Counted from the first letter of the stretch, positions 9,686 to 19,057 are shown. The stretch: 64,000 nt of DNA from Natronincola peptidivorans (GCF_900111615.1 NZ_FOHU01000004.1:62001-126000); one strand, 5' to 3'. Notes: generated by a model not told the origin, from the letters alone. Numbers and translations are program-made.

Positions 9686-10009
9686 TCACCCCTTCTCAAC
9701 CGAAGATTGTTTCTCTAAGTTAGCATTTTGTTTATTATATTCGGCTTTAGCAATAATGTGGGCAGCAGTGGGATTGGTCATCCAAATAAAGCCAATGATT
9801 AACAATAGTTTAACACTGATAATGTGGAAACCTTGGTTTACCACTAAAGCCAATAAAGCTAATCCTGCCCCCAAAGTATCACATTTAGTGGTGGCATGCA
9901 TTCTTGTAAAAGCATCTGGCATCCGGACAAGTCCTACGGTTCCTACTAGAAAAAAGAATCCACTACTTATAAGCAAAAATATCGTTAAGCCGTTCTGAAT
10001 ATATTGCAA
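9686..10009 (-). CDS. mnhG: Na+/H+ antiporter subunit G (MnhG/MrpG)
   Basis: A 107-residue protein with three membrane helices. The family motif GLVRMPDAFTRMHATTKCDT is clear near residues 25-45, followed by LGAGLALLAL, and it has the right length for MrpG. It lies 13 bases after mnhF and 6 bases before the MbhD-like gene. The charged C-terminal tail (KAEYNKQNANLEKQSS) is cytoplasmic. Assignment is firm. Confidence 0.94.
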   Translation of the reverse strand: MQYIQNGLTIFLLISSGFFFLVGTVGLVRMPDAFTRMHATTKCDTLGAGLALLALVVNQGFHIISVKLLLIIGFIWMTNPTAAHIIAKAEYNKQNANLEKQSSVEKG

Positions 10010-10022
10010 TTTATTTCACTCC

Positions 10023-10289
10023 TTAAAAAAGTTTACCTTTTTCAATATATTTCGAAACACAAACAGTTGCAACAAAACCCATCATTGCATAGATTAGAGC
10101 AACATCTACAAAAGCTTCTTGATTTGTAGTAACGGCCAATATAGCAATCAAAATAGCAACTTTTGTTGAAATAACATTAATAGCTACTACTCTGTCAGCT
10201 GCAGTTGGACCATCATATGCCTTATATAAACTAAAGAAGGCAAGGACAGCTAGAAAAACAGCCATAGCTGTAAGCGCATTAAAAATCAT
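10023..10289 (-). CDS. mnhF: Na+/H+ antiporter subunit F (MnhF/MrpF)
   Basis: An 88-residue protein with three hydrophobic segments. The GPTAADRVVAINVISTKVAI stretch is the MrpF signature with the conserved aspartate-arginine pair in a membrane segment. The start codon overlaps the mnhE stop by 4 bases, suggesting coupling. The ending VCVSKYIEKGKLF is typical of the family. Assignment is firm. Confidence 0.93.
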   Translation of the reverse strand: MIFNALTAMAVFLAVLAFFSLYKAYDGPTAADRVVAINVISTKVAILIAILAVTTNQEAFVDVALIYAMMGFVATVCVSKYIEKGKLF

Positions 10290-10795
10290 TTTGTGTCTCC
10301 CTCCATTTTACTTACATATTCTTCAATAAAAGAACCCTCCATTGATGCTGCTGCACTCTCTGTTAGAGCATGAATGATAAACTCATCATCTGTAATATCT
10401 ACCGTTAAAGTCCCTGGTGTTAATGTTACAGAGTTTCCATAAATAACTTTATTCACATCATTTTTTAACATCATTGGCACCCTGATAAATGAAGGTTTAA
10501 TCGGCATAGCAGGATTTAATACAATAATAGCTACTTCAATATTTGCCTTTACGATTTCTATTAGCAGTGTAGCTAAAAACCTTACGAAAATCTTTAGTTT
10601 TTTCAGAGAATACAATGGCATTTCCTTATCTCCAAAAATAATATCCTGAGAATAAAGAACTACCATGGAACAAGCTATTGCTCCTACCATTATTGTTTCG
10701 ATCGTCAATTCAGGAGCAAGAACAAACCAAAACAATAAGAGTAGAGTGAATAAACATACATTTTTTTTATTGACCCATGATTTCTTACCTTCCAT
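10286..10795 (-). CDS. mnhE: Na+/H+ antiporter subunit E (MnhE/MrpE)
   Basis: A 169-residue protein with two N-terminal hydrophobic segments and a soluble C-terminal domain. Seen family features are IVKANIEVAIIVLNP and NSVTLTPGTLTVDI, which together define MrpE. It is the first gene of the operon; an AGAGGTG site precedes the ATG at 10795. Downstream order E-F-G-mbhD-mbhE-B-C-D is the Mrp/Mbh arrangement seen in many anaerobes rather than the ABCDEFG order of Bacillus. Confidence 0.93.
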   Translation of the reverse strand: MEGKKSWVNKKNVCLFTLLLLFWFVLAPELTIETIMVGAIACSMVVLYSQDIIFGDKEMPLYSLKKLKIFVRFLATLLIEIVKANIEVAIIVLNPAMPIKPSFIRVPMMLKNDVNKVIYGNSVTLTPGTLTVDITDDEFIIHALTESAAASMEGSFIEEYVSKMEGDTK

Positions 10796-11134
10796 TTCTT
10801 TACACCTCTAATCAATATGACTTTTCATTTATTGAAAAACATCCGAAAGATTAATAATTTTTTGTCAATCTTTCCAGAATTTAGTAAAAAAAATAAATAA
10901 TAACAAAAATATTTGTTGGCAAAAACAGTTCATCCTTAGCCTAATATAGCACTAAATCCTTGTTTTTGCAACAAAATGTTTGTTGATCTATTTTTTTCTA
11001 TATTCTTGACTTTGTTAAATATTTAATAATGTAGTGATTATCTTTGATGACAGGTTTTGCTATAAAACAATTTTCAATTTTATGCATTAAGTCCCATAAA
11101 TTTTAACCTATGCCAATCATCACCACCACATATA
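10796..11134. other. AT-rich intergenic region upstream of the antiporter operon
   Basis: About 340 bases with no supported gene. It must hold the leader of the mnhE operon. A perfect TTGACA reads on the minus strand at 10863-10868, but no good -10 sits 16-18 bases away, so no promoter is called. No clear terminator for the sensor gene ending at 11135 was found. Confidence 0.6.
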
Positions 11135-13096
11135 TTATGAAGCTGTATCGTTAAGCTTTGCTACTTCCTCAGTTAATTGTAAAGATCTAGAGGATATTTC
11201 CTCACTCTCTGCTGTTGCTTCAGTGATAACATCAAAAATTTCACTATATTTATTGTTAATATCTATAGTTTTTTGATTAATTACCTCTACCTCTTGAGCA
11301 ATTTCACTTAAGAATTTTCTTATTTCCTCCGTACCTACATTGGATTCAATGGCTAGCTTACGTATTTCTTCCGCCAAAACAGCGAAGCCTTTTCCTGCCT
11401 CTCCTGCTCTTGCTGCCTCTATAGCTGCATTTAAAGCTAACAGATTTGTTTGCTTTGCAATTTTTGAGATTTCTTGAATAATATCCTGAGATTGATTAGA
11501 AATTTCAGATATACTATTGGTAAAATCCTTTAATACCATGATTTCCTGTGCCATAGTCTGTGATCTTTCCGTAATATCCACAAGCTCATTGGTCAAGGTA
11601 CTATTTGCGTTTTGGATATTATTCATATTGTCCTCAATAACCTTGCTCAATTCTTTGTTTCTGTTTTGATTTTCTTCTATCATTGCGTATTGTTCATTTA
11701 CCTTTTCTAATGTAGATGCAATCTCTTCATTCTGTGATTCTATTTCTTTATGCTCTTCTGCTAATTCAGCTGTAGTATAGTAATGGCAATTGGTCAACTT
11801 GTTCAGTCCATTGAATATAGCCACTGCCATTTTTCCACATTCTCCGTATCCACAGCTTTGACAATTGATTTTTTTATCTTCCTCTGTGTATTTATGCATA
11901 GATCTAAAGGTGTCATTTAATTCCTTCTCAGTTGGAGTTTTTACATCATATAAATTACTCTTATCATCGTATTTCCTGGAAAAATCTAATTGCTTTTTAT
12001 CAACTTCCTTATAAAAATCCTTTAAAACTGTTTCCTCGCTCTTTTTACCAAGTAATCCCTTTGTTTTTTGATGCTTTTTCTTTTGTTCTTCTTGTCTTTC
12101 GTTCATAAGCTTATCTATTTGATAGTGAGATAATTCACAGGCTGATGCCGGTCCTTTGTTACAGCCGTGCTCACAATTCAATATATCTATAAGTACTGCC
12201 GTCTCTCCCCTTTTGATGTCCTTCTCTAATTCATCAAAGTATTCATTATAGACTGTCTCGACTCCCTCTACCCTTGTAACATCATAAGGCTTCAAGTCTA
12301 CATTAAAACGCTTAAAAGTTTCCGTTAATCCCCCTGGTTGACTGTATAATACAGCCCTTTCCGCCTCAATGCCATCAAAGTCTGTATCCACTAACCCCTC
12401 TATTCTCATACCTTTATTTTGAAAATAATCCTTTAAAGCATGATAGGTTACATTATAGGTAATGTGTCCTTTTGTATTTTGATCCCGAAACTCTCTTCTT
12501 TTAGCAGAGCACGGTCCAATAAAGGCAATTTTAGCATCCTTATACTCCTCCAGTGAATGTACCCATACAGCAGTATCTAAAGCTGGTGAATGAGTAGGTG
12601 CCAAATACTTCATCAAATGTGGACGATATATTTCTATATAGGATACAATTGCAGGACAAGGCTGAGCAATAATTGGTTGATTTGCCCCTTTTTTATAGGC
12701 CTTCAAATACTCATAGGTGGTAATCTCTGCTCCTAAGCTTACATCAAAAACTGCTGTAACCCCCATTTGCTTTAGGGCAGTAATTACTTTTTTAAGCTTT
12801 TTAGGAAAGCTTACCGCCGCTGCTGGAGCTATAATAGCTACAACCTTTTGTTTTTTGTTCAATGCATCTAAAAAATCTGGTAAATCATCAATCCTTTTCC
12901 GAGCATGATGTCCTGCATCTTCACAGGCAATAATACAATGGCCACATCCAATACAAAAATCTGAATTGATGGTAACAAAATCTCCCGAGCCATCGTTACA
13001 GTACTTTACTGGACAAACCGCAATACATTTTTGACAATTGACGCATTTTTCCTTCTCCACATCAATTACTGGGATGATATATTTTCCTTTTTCCAT
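11135..13096 (-). CDS. [FeFe]-hydrogenase-like sensor fused to a methyl-accepting signalling domain
   Basis: A 653-residue soluble protein with four parts. Residues 18-60 form a two-cluster ferredoxin domain ([24 protein letters not shown]). Residues about 85-320 form an H-cluster domain with PCP (C147), [10 protein letters not shown] (C196) and CEHGC (C308, C312). Near 408-435 is a four-cysteine Fe-S motif starting [11 protein letters not shown]. The C-terminal part is a coiled coil with the chemoreceptor signature [20 protein letters not shown]. Loop 1 reads AQPCPAI where catalytic enzymes have TSCCPGW, so the proton-relay cysteine is absent, as in sensory (HydS-type, group C/D) enzymes. 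No membrane helix is present. Likely a cytoplasmic H2 or redox sensor passing a signal to a CheA/CheW-type partner. It follows the TM1266-like gene by 11 bases. Confidence 0.85.
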   Translation of the reverse strand: MEKGKYIIPVIDVEKEKCVNCQKCIAVCPVKYCNDGSGDFVTINSDFCIGCGHCIIACEDAGHHARKRIDDLPDFLDALNKKQKVVAIIAPAAAVSFPKKLKKVITALKQMGVTAVFDVSLGAEITTYEYLKAYKKGANQPIIAQPCPAIVSYIEIYRPHLMKYLAPTHSPALDTAVWVHSLEEYKDAKIAFIGPCSAKRREFRDQNTKGHITYNVTYHALKDYFQNKGMRIEGLVDTDFDGIEAERAVLYSQPGGLTETFKRFNVDLKPYDVTRVEGVETVYNEYFDELEKDIKRGETAVLIDILNCEHGCNKGPASACELSHYQIDKLMNERQEEQKKKHQKTKGLLGKKSEETVLKDFYKEVDKKQLDFSRKYDDKSNLYDVKTPTEKELNDTFRSMHKYTEEDKKINCQSCGYGECGKMAVAIFNGLNKLTNCHYYTTAELAEEHKEIESQNEEIASTLEKVNEQYAMIEENQNRNKELSKVIEDNMNNIQNANSTLTNELVDITERSQTMAQEIMVLKDFTNSISEISNQSQDIIQEISKIAKQTNLLALNAAIEAARAGEAGKGFAVLAEEIRKLAIESNVGTEEIRKFLSEIAQEVEVINQKTIDINNKYSEIFDVITEATAESEEISSRSLQLTEEVAKLNDTAS

Positions 13097-13107
13097 CAGG
13101 ATCCCCC

Positions 13108-13386
13108 CTAATTTTCATCTGTATATTCCTGGTATTCCTTTGTAGTTAAAGCACTTTTAACAGTTACCCCCTCTAATCTCCCTAGCTTTCCTGTTAAAGC
13201 ACCTATTTCGTCCGTTGTACCTTCTACAATGATGGAAATGACAGATATTTTCCTTTTTTTATAAGGTATTCCCATTCGCCCGACAATAATAGATGCGTAT
13301 TGCCCAAGGAAATAGTTTACCTTATCTGCTGAAGCATCTAGAGAGTCAATTACAATGCCAATGACACCTATTCTTTTATGCTTCAT
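13108..13386 (-). CDS. TM1266-family iron-only hydrogenase system putative regulator
   Basis: A 92-residue small protein of the ACT/NikR-C-like fold family often found next to [FeFe] hydrogenase genes and named after TM1266. Seen features are [14 protein letters not shown] at the start, [20 protein letters not shown] in the middle and [15 protein letters not shown] near the end, a beta-alpha-beta pattern with no DNA-binding motif. A GGGAGGG site precedes its ATG. It is cotranscribed with the sensor gene 11 bases downstream and lies after hydA. Role unknown; a metal- or ligand-dependent regulatory role is only proposed for the family. Confidence 0.85.
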   Translation of the reverse strand: MKHKRIGVIGIVIDSLDASADKVNYFLGQYASIIVGRMGIPYKKRKISVISIIVEGTTDEIGALTGKLGRLEGVTVKSALTTKEYQEYTDEN

Positions 13387-13507
13387 TCGACATCCCTCCC
13401 CTCTTTATAGAGTCTGTATATTTCTATTATACACTATATAAGAGGTTATTTATATATCAGCATGCCTAATTATGCATAAAAGTGCTTAATATGTCGAAAT
13501 ATATCTA

Positions 13508-13535
13508 AGAGCTAAAGGGTTATCCCTTTAGCTCT
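13508..13535 (-). terminator. Hairpin downstream of hydA
   Basis: A perfect 12-base-pair stem (AGAGCTAAAGGG with its complement) closed by a 4-base loop. It starts 8 bases beyond the hydA stop on the minus strand. The trailing sequence is TTAGATATATTT, only moderately U-rich, so it may be a weak terminator or an mRNA-stabilising hairpin separating hydA from the regulator-sensor pair. Confidence 0.6.
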
Positions 13536-13542
13536 TTAGGTT

Positions 13543-15282
13543 TTATACTGTTGCTTCAGCAGCCTTCTTGCTTCTATCAACATAGTGTGTATGCAATAGG
13601 TGATGAGCCTTGTGGCCTCCTGGTTCTCCTAGATAATCTTTGTAAATTTTTTGTACTTCTGTGTTTTCATGAGATCTTCTTACTGGGTTACCAGCATCAC
13701 TTGCGTAGATTCCTTCCATACGCTGTTGTTTTACTGCATTGTCATCTGGTAGTGGTGCTCCACCTCCACCGATACATCCTGTAGGACAACCCATAATCTC
13801 GATAAAGTGATAGCCACTGTCTCCTGCTGCTACTTTATCCATTAATTTCTTCGCATTGCCTGTTCCACTGGCAATTGCAACTTTTACCTTCATGCCAGCT
13901 ACTTCCAGCTCTGCTTCTTTAACGCCTTCTAATCCTCTTACTGCTGTGTAGTCAATTGTATCGATGTCTCCTTCTGTTAGAATCCATACAACTGTTCTTA
14001 GTGCAGCCTCCATAACACCACCAGTGTTGGCGAAGATTCTTGCAGCTCCAGTACCTTCTCCCATTAGTTGGTCAAAGCCTTCATCTTCTAATTGTAGTAA
14101 ATTAATTCCTTCTAATTTAAATAGTTTTGCTAATTCTCTTGTAGTTAATACTACATCTACATCTTGGATACCATTTTGACTCATTTCTGGTCTATTAGCT
14201 TCGAATTTCTTTGCTGTACATGGCATAATAGATAGATGGAAGATATCCTTTGGATCCAAGCCAGCTGTTTCTGGGTAATAGGATTTTGCTAAGGCACCAA
14301 ACATTTGTTGTGGTGACTTACAGCTTGATAGGTTATCTAGTAATTGTGGATATTGATGCTCGATATATTTAATCCAGCCTGGTGAACAGGAAGTTAGCAG
14401 TGGTAAAGTTCCACCTTCTTTTACTCTGTGTAAAAACTCTGTACCTTCCTCCATAATGGTTAAGTCAGCTGTAAAGTCTGTATCAAATACCTTCGCTACA
14501 CCTAGTTTTCTAAAGGCAGCTGGAATTTTGCCTGTTACGTCTGCACCTGGAGCTGTACCAAACTCCTCACCTAATGTGTTTTTGATAGCTGGTGCCATCT
14601 GTACTACTACATGCTTATTTGGATCTCTTAATGCCGCCATAGCTTTATGAATTTCATTTTTCTCTGTTAATGCACCTACTGGACATACTTTGATACATTG
14701 TCCGCAGTTGATACAATCTGTCTCAGAAATGGGTACATTGGCTTTTGTTGTGATGTATACGTCATCTGCTGTTTCAACTTTTTCGTATACGCCGATACCT
14801 TGGATATCTTCACACATTCTTACACATTTTTCACATGCGATACATTTGTCCATATCTCTTGTTAGGGCAAAGCTAGATACGTCTAACCCTCTATTTGGAA
14901 CATTTCTTTCTTTAGGGTTTACTTCATAGTAGTAAGCTTGGTTTTGTAATTCACAGTCGCCACCAACTCTTTCACAGGTTAGACAGTCATTTGGATGTTT
15001 TTCTAGAATTGTTGTTAATGCTTCTTTTCTTGAAGCAATAACTGCATCGTTATCTGTATCGATTACCATACCTGCTTTTATTTCTGTTTCACAGGATTTT
15101 ACTAGCTCAGCTTCTCCTGCTACTTGAACTACACAAAGGTTACATACTCCACCTGGCTTTAGGTCAGGATGGTAGCATAGGGTTGGTATATTAATGCCGG
15201 CTTCTTTACAAACTTCTAATATGGTTTTTCCTTCTGCAACCGTCATTGGCTTATTGTTTATCGTTACATTAATTCCAGACAT
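13543..15282 (-). CDS. hydA: [FeFe] hydrogenase catalytic subunit HydA
   Basis: A 579-residue soluble hydrogenase. Residues 1-78 form a 2Fe-2S ferredoxin domain (C36, C47, C50, C64); about 80-118 hold the His-ligated 4Fe-4S motif (HPNDCLTC...C); two 4Fe-4S clusters lie at 147-157 and 190-200. The H-cluster domain has TSCSPGW (297-303), MPCTAKKFEANRPEM and GCPTGCIGGGGAP. The first loop has Ser where the Clostridium pasteurianum prototype has a second Cys (TSCCPGW). The C-terminal region has the short HENTEVQKIYKDYL extension typical of multi-subunit HydA. It follows the selenocysteine FdhA gene by 128 bases with no small ferredoxin subunit between, suggesting a partner in formate/H2 conversion. 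Confidence 0.93.
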   Translation of the reverse strand: MSGINVTINNKPMTVAEGKTILEVCKEAGINIPTLCYHPDLKPGGVCNLCVVQVAGEAELVKSCETEIKAGMVIDTDNDAVIASRKEALTTILEKHPNDCLTCERVGGDCELQNQAYYYEVNPKERNVPNRGLDVSSFALTRDMDKCIACEKCVRMCEDIQGIGVYEKVETADDVYITTKANVPISETDCINCGQCIKVCPVGALTEKNEIHKAMAALRDPNKHVVVQMAPAIKNTLGEEFGTAPGADVTGKIPAAFRKLGVAKVFDTDFTADLTIMEEGTEFLHRVKEGGTLPLLTSCSPGWIKYIEHQYPQLLDNLSSCKSPQQMFGALAKSYYPETAGLDPKDIFHLSIMPCTAKKFEANRPEMSQNGIQDVDVVLTTRELAKLFKLEGINLLQLEDEGFDQLMGEGTGAARIFANTGGVMEAALRTVVWILTEGDIDTIDYTAVRGLEGVKEAELEVAGMKVKVAIASGTGNAKKLMDKVAAGDSGYHFIEIMGCPTGCIGGGGAPLPDDNAVKQQRMEGIYASDAGNPVRRSHENTEVQKIYKDYLGEPGGHKAHHLLHTHYVDRSKKAAEATV

Positions 15283-15328
15283 TTATGTTCCTCCTTTATA
15301 AAATATATAGGTACCCGTTCTTTATTCT

Positions 15329-15398
15329 AAGCCTACAAACTAGGCTTTTAAGTCAGATATTTTTAGAAGGGAGATCAAGACCAAGCTGTCTTGATCTC
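15329..15398 (-). other. Two hairpins between fdhA and hydA
   Basis: Two inverted repeats fill the 128-base spacer. One is 7 base pairs (15329-15335 with 15341-15347). The other is a perfect 10 base pairs (15371-15380 with 15389-15398), and begins 12 bases after the fdhA stop. Neither is followed by a clean U tract on the minus strand, so they could be weak terminators or processing/stability signals that set the fdhA to hydA expression ratio. Confidence 0.5.
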
Positions 15399-15410
15399 TT
15401 TCCTTCAGTA

Positions 15411-18083
15411 TTAAGCTAATTTTTCTACCTTAACACCAGTTACCTTTAATCCAGGAATCTTACATAATGGATCTAATTCGTCTGCATTGGTCAACACGTT
15501 AGCACCAGATGCCCAATGGAATGGTATAAACACTACATTTTCACCTACGATATCGCTTACTCTAGCTTGAGTAGTAATGCTTCCTCTTCTAGAGGTTACC
15601 TTCACTGTATCACCATCTGCGATACCCTTGGCTGCTGCTAAGGCAGGATTGATTTCAACGTAGTGACCAGGCGCTACTTTGTTAATACCTTCAGTTCTAT
15701 CTGTCATGGTAGTAGTATGGTATTGATATAGAATACGTCCAGTTGTCATAACCAATGGATATTCTTCACTGGATAATTCTGAAGACTCTACCCACTCTAC
15801 AGCCTTGAATAATCCTTTACCTCTTGCAGGTTTACCAATGTGTAGTATCGGAGTTCCAGGATGATCTTCTGTAGGACATGGCCATGGAATACCGCCTTTT
15901 TCAATTCTAGCATAAGTAAGACCAGCGTATTGTGGTGTTACTGTTCTAATTTCTTCGAAGATTTCCTCTGCATTATTGTAGCTAGCTTCATAGCCTACTC
16001 TGTTCATAAGCTCTACAAAGATCTCCCAGTCTGCCTTAGCTTCGCCTGGAGCCTCAACAGCCTTTCTTACTCTTTGAACAGTTCTATCACTATTGGTAAA
16101 GGTACCATCCTTCTCAGCAAAGGCAGCCGCTGGGAATACTACATCAGCTAGCTCAGCTGTTTCTGTTAAGAATAGATCCTGTACTACTAAGAAAGCTTTC
16201 TCTAATGATTCCTTAACATGAGCTGTATCTGGGTCAGAAACCATTGGGTTTTCTCCCATGATATAAAGCATCTTCACATCCCCATGATGTGCAGCTGGTA
16301 TTGCCTGAGTCATAGTGTATCCTGGTTGATCAGATAGTTTTGCTCCCCATGCCTTTTCAAATTTAGCTACGGCATCTGGATTTGTTACTAACTGATAACC
16401 TGGGAAGAATACGTTTAATGCTCCCATATCACAGGCGCCTTGTACATTATTTTGTCCTCTTAATGGGTTTAATCCGCCACCTTTTTTACCTAGGTTGCCA
16501 GTTGCCATAACAAGGTTGTTTAATGTCATTACAGTTTCTGTACCATTAACATGTTGAGTAATACCCATACAGTATAGAATGGTAGCTACTCCTGCACCAC
16601 CGTATATTCTAGCTGCCTTACGGATATCTTCTGCATCTACTCCACAGATAGCTGCTGAATATTCTGGAGTGTATTTTTTCACAGTTTCTGCTACTGCTTC
16701 AAAATCTTCTGTTACGTTTGCGATATATTCTTTGTCCTCTAAACCTTCTTCAAGGATTACATTTAACATAGCGTTGTGTAATGCTACACTTGTTCCTGGT
16801 TTAATTTTTAGGAATACATCAGCATCCTTTGCCAATGGTATCTCTCTAGGATCTGCTACAATCAGTTTTGCTCCCTTTCTGATTGCCTGTCTAACCTGAG
16901 CACCGATTACTGGATGGTTTTCTGTTGTGTTAGAACCTGTTATAAAGATTGCTTCTGCATCTTTAAATTCTGTTATGCTATTTGTCATAGCACCACTGCC
17001 TAATGTAGTTGCAAGACCTACAACTGTGGAGCTATGTCAGAGGCGTGCGCAGTGGTCAATATTGTTTGTACCAATAGCAGCTCTCATAAATTTGTTCATC
17101 ATATAGTTATCTTCAGTTAATGCTCTTGCTGATGAGAAAGCAGCTATAGCATTTGGACCATTTTCAGCTTTGACTTCTTTTACTTTATTGGCTACTATAT
17201 CTAAAGCTTCTTCCCATGTAGATTCTTCTAATTTACCATTTTTTCTTACCAATGGCTTTGTTAATCTATCTGGATGTCCTACAAAGTTGAAGGCAAATTT
17301 ACCCTTAACACATAGTAATCCCTCATTAGATTTACCCATTGCTGGCTTAACATCTACAATCTTGTTATCCTTGGTTAATAACTCTAATTGACACCCAACT
17401 CCACAGTAGGAACATGTGGTTTGAGTAGCCTTTGTTTCCCAATATCTAAACTTTTCTTTAGATTTAGGCATTAAAGCTCCCACTGGACATATGGATACAC
17501 AGTTTCCACAGGACACACACTCAGATTCCTCTAAGGACATACCAAATGGTGGAGAAACTTTTGTAGAAGCTCCTCTTTCTACCATAGAAATAGCGTCTGT
17601 ATTTTGAAGCTCATTACATACTCTCACACACTTACCACAGGAGATACATTTATTTGGATCACTGTAGTAGAATGGATTTGACTCATCGATTGGTTGAACT
17701 GTAGTTGGTGCTGTATAAGCAGGCTCTTTGATTTCATACTTGTAGCATAGATCTTGTAATGTACATGTGCCTGACTTAGAACATGTTAAACAGTCCATTG
17801 GATGTTTTGATAATAAAAGATTTAATATTTCTTTTCTAGCTTCTACTACTGAAGGGCTTTCTGTCCAGATGCTCATTCCTTCTTCTGCAGGTGTTGTACA
17901 TGCAGTTGGTAGATTAATTTTGCCTTCTACTTCAACTGTACAGATTCTGCAAGCTCCATCTGGCTTCAATCTTGGGTCATTACAGAAAGTCGGAATCTCG
18001 ATACCTATTTTACTAGCTGCTTGTAAAACAGTTGTACCTTCTTCCACTTGGACAGGACGTCCATTGATCTTAAGGTTAATCAT
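15411..18083 (-). CDS. fdhA: Formate dehydrogenase alpha subunit, selenocysteine-containing
   Basis: One 890-residue selenoprotein read through an in-frame UGA. The first 348 residues end NNIDHCARL, the UGA is at 17037-17039, and the frame continues HSSTVVGLATTLGSGAMTNS, which is exactly the active-site context of FdhF/FdhA (CAR-x-U-H). Residues 1-80 form a 2Fe-2S domain (C34, C45, C48, C62), about 94-113 the His-ligated 4Fe-4S site, 146-156 and 189-199 two 4Fe-4S clusters, and C224, C227, C231, C258 the cluster next to the bis-MGD pocket. It ends with a molydopterin-dinucleotide-binding domain (GRILYQYHTTTMTDRT). Catalyses formate/CO2 interconversion in the cytoplasm. The NuoG-like N-terminal part suggests direct electron exchange with ferredoxin or HydA. 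Confidence 0.95.
17008..17039 (-). promoter_or_regulatory. UGA(Sec) codon and bacterial SECIS hairpin in fdhA
   Basis: UGA at 17037-17039 is followed, after 17 bases, by a hairpin GUUGU-AGGUCUU-GCAAC (17008-17024, minus strand). The loop carries AGGUCU, the SelB-binding loop of the Escherichia coli fdhF SECIS, and the UGA-to-loop distance is the same 17 bases. The residue context on both sides matches selenocysteine formate dehydrogenases. This requires SelA, SelB, SelC and SelD elsewhere in the genome. Confidence 0.93.
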
Positions 18084-18135
18084 CTTCTCAACATCCTTTC
18101 TCTTAATTTAAAGTTATATTGCTAATTATAAAATT

Positions 18136-18213
18136 CGTTGAGGTAATTAATTTAGTAATAGCTATCTATAGTTAAACTGCTATTTAAGGTAACTATTACT
18201 TAAAACCTCAACG
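18136..18213 (-). promoter_or_regulatory. Long inverted repeat in the fdhA leader
   Basis: A perfect 9-base outer stem (CGTTGAGGT at 18136-18144 with its complement at 18205-18213) encloses an inner 8-base stem (18154-18161 with 18193-18200), 53 to 130 bases upstream of the fdhA start on the minus strand. No U tract follows. It may be a structured 5' leader or a terminator-like element after the small membrane protein genes. I do not recognise a known riboswitch consensus. Confidence 0.5.
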
Positions 18214-18621
18214 ATAATTGCTTAAACAGTTTTGGCCTACTGTTGATTTATTCATACTATATCAAAAGTATAAAAATAAAAAAAATGTCAATAATCCATA
18301 CTGGTAATATATGCGCTTTTTTCCCTTAACTAAAACAAGTTTTTTGTTTAATATTTCATTTATGAGGTATATATAAGTATAATTGAGTTTTTTTATGTTT
18401 CACTGCTTTAATGCAGAAAAGCACAGGATTACAAGAAAAATATAGGTTGTTGAAGGTTGATTAATATCATTATTGTACATATATTTATACTTGTCTATAT
18501 ATTTTAGAAAAATATATAAATTCATTATATGATAGAAGTTTATATGATATAACCATTATTTGAGGTTGAATAAAATCATAGATAGATATTTATGTTTTAT
18601 CAACATAACCAACAAGCTATA
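18214..18621. other. AT-rich intergenic region with no gene
   Basis: About 400 bases between the fdhA leader repeat and the small membrane protein genes. Stop codons break all frames. An ATAACCATTATTTGAGGTT segment near 18549-18567 resembles ATAACCACTATTTGAGGTT near 51621-51639. No promoter or terminator could be called with confidence. Confidence 0.55.
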
Positions 18622-19047
18622 TTAGTTAACAGGCTTTACATCAGTCTCTTTTTCTCCTGCTGTGTTGGGCTTTGAAGCCATGGCATAGGCTTTCTTCATA
18701 CCCATCCAAACTAGACAAGCTATTGCACCTACTACCCCTAGTCTACCACCAACGCCAGGGTAAGCGCTTAATGTTACAATAAATAAGATTCCATTAATCA
18801 ATCCTATGATTGCCATTTCAGATAGGTTCTTAGCGTTTTTCGCTGCCACCATACCTGCATATCCAGCACAGGTTGCCATAACCGCCAAAGTACCACCAAT
18901 AGTTGGAACAAAATGTGGCAAGAAAAGTCCTGCTGTCAAAGTAACAATTGCTGAACCAAAAACTGCTCCTTTACCTAATCCATTACTAATGTAATAGGCT
19001 ATCATACCAGCAATTACTGATGTTAATATAATTGCAAAATTATCCAT
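18622..19047 (-). CDS. Small membrane protein of unknown function (paralogue of next gene)
   Basis: A 141-residue protein with about five hydrophobic segments and a soluble C-terminal tail (about 25 residues, NTAGEKETDVKPVN). I do not recognise the family. It shares a pattern with the 117-residue neighbour: a helix of the form I-x-Y/W-Y-I-x-x-x-x-G-x-GA, an FLP turn, and YPGVGGRLG here versus YAGVGGKGG there. The two therefore look like diverged paralogues that could form a heteromeric membrane complex. It is separated by 10 bases from that neighbour, and the three small genes form one operon 538 bases upstream of fdhA. Confidence 0.75.
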   Translation of the reverse strand: MDNFAIILTSVIAGMIAYYISNGLGKGAVFGSAIVTLTAGLFLPHFVPTIGGTLAVMATCAGYAGMVAAKNAKNLSEMAIIGLINGILFIVTLSAYPGVGGRLGVVGAIACLVWMGMKKAYAMASKPNTAGEKETDVKPVN

Positions 19048-19057
19048 TGTTTCCCTC

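Noticed and set aside
9465-9689. 74-codon minus-strand reading frame overlapping the MbhD-like gene
   Set aside because: Same strand, other frame; the MbhD-like frame carries the family motif and fits the operon overlaps.
10863-10868. TTGACA on the minus strand as -35 for the mnh operon
   Set aside because: No acceptable -10 element 16-18 bases downstream.
15411-16988. Separate formate dehydrogenase gene starting MTNSITEF
   Set aside because: It is the continuation of fdhA through the UGA selenocysteine codon; residue context and the SECIS hairpin show one gene.
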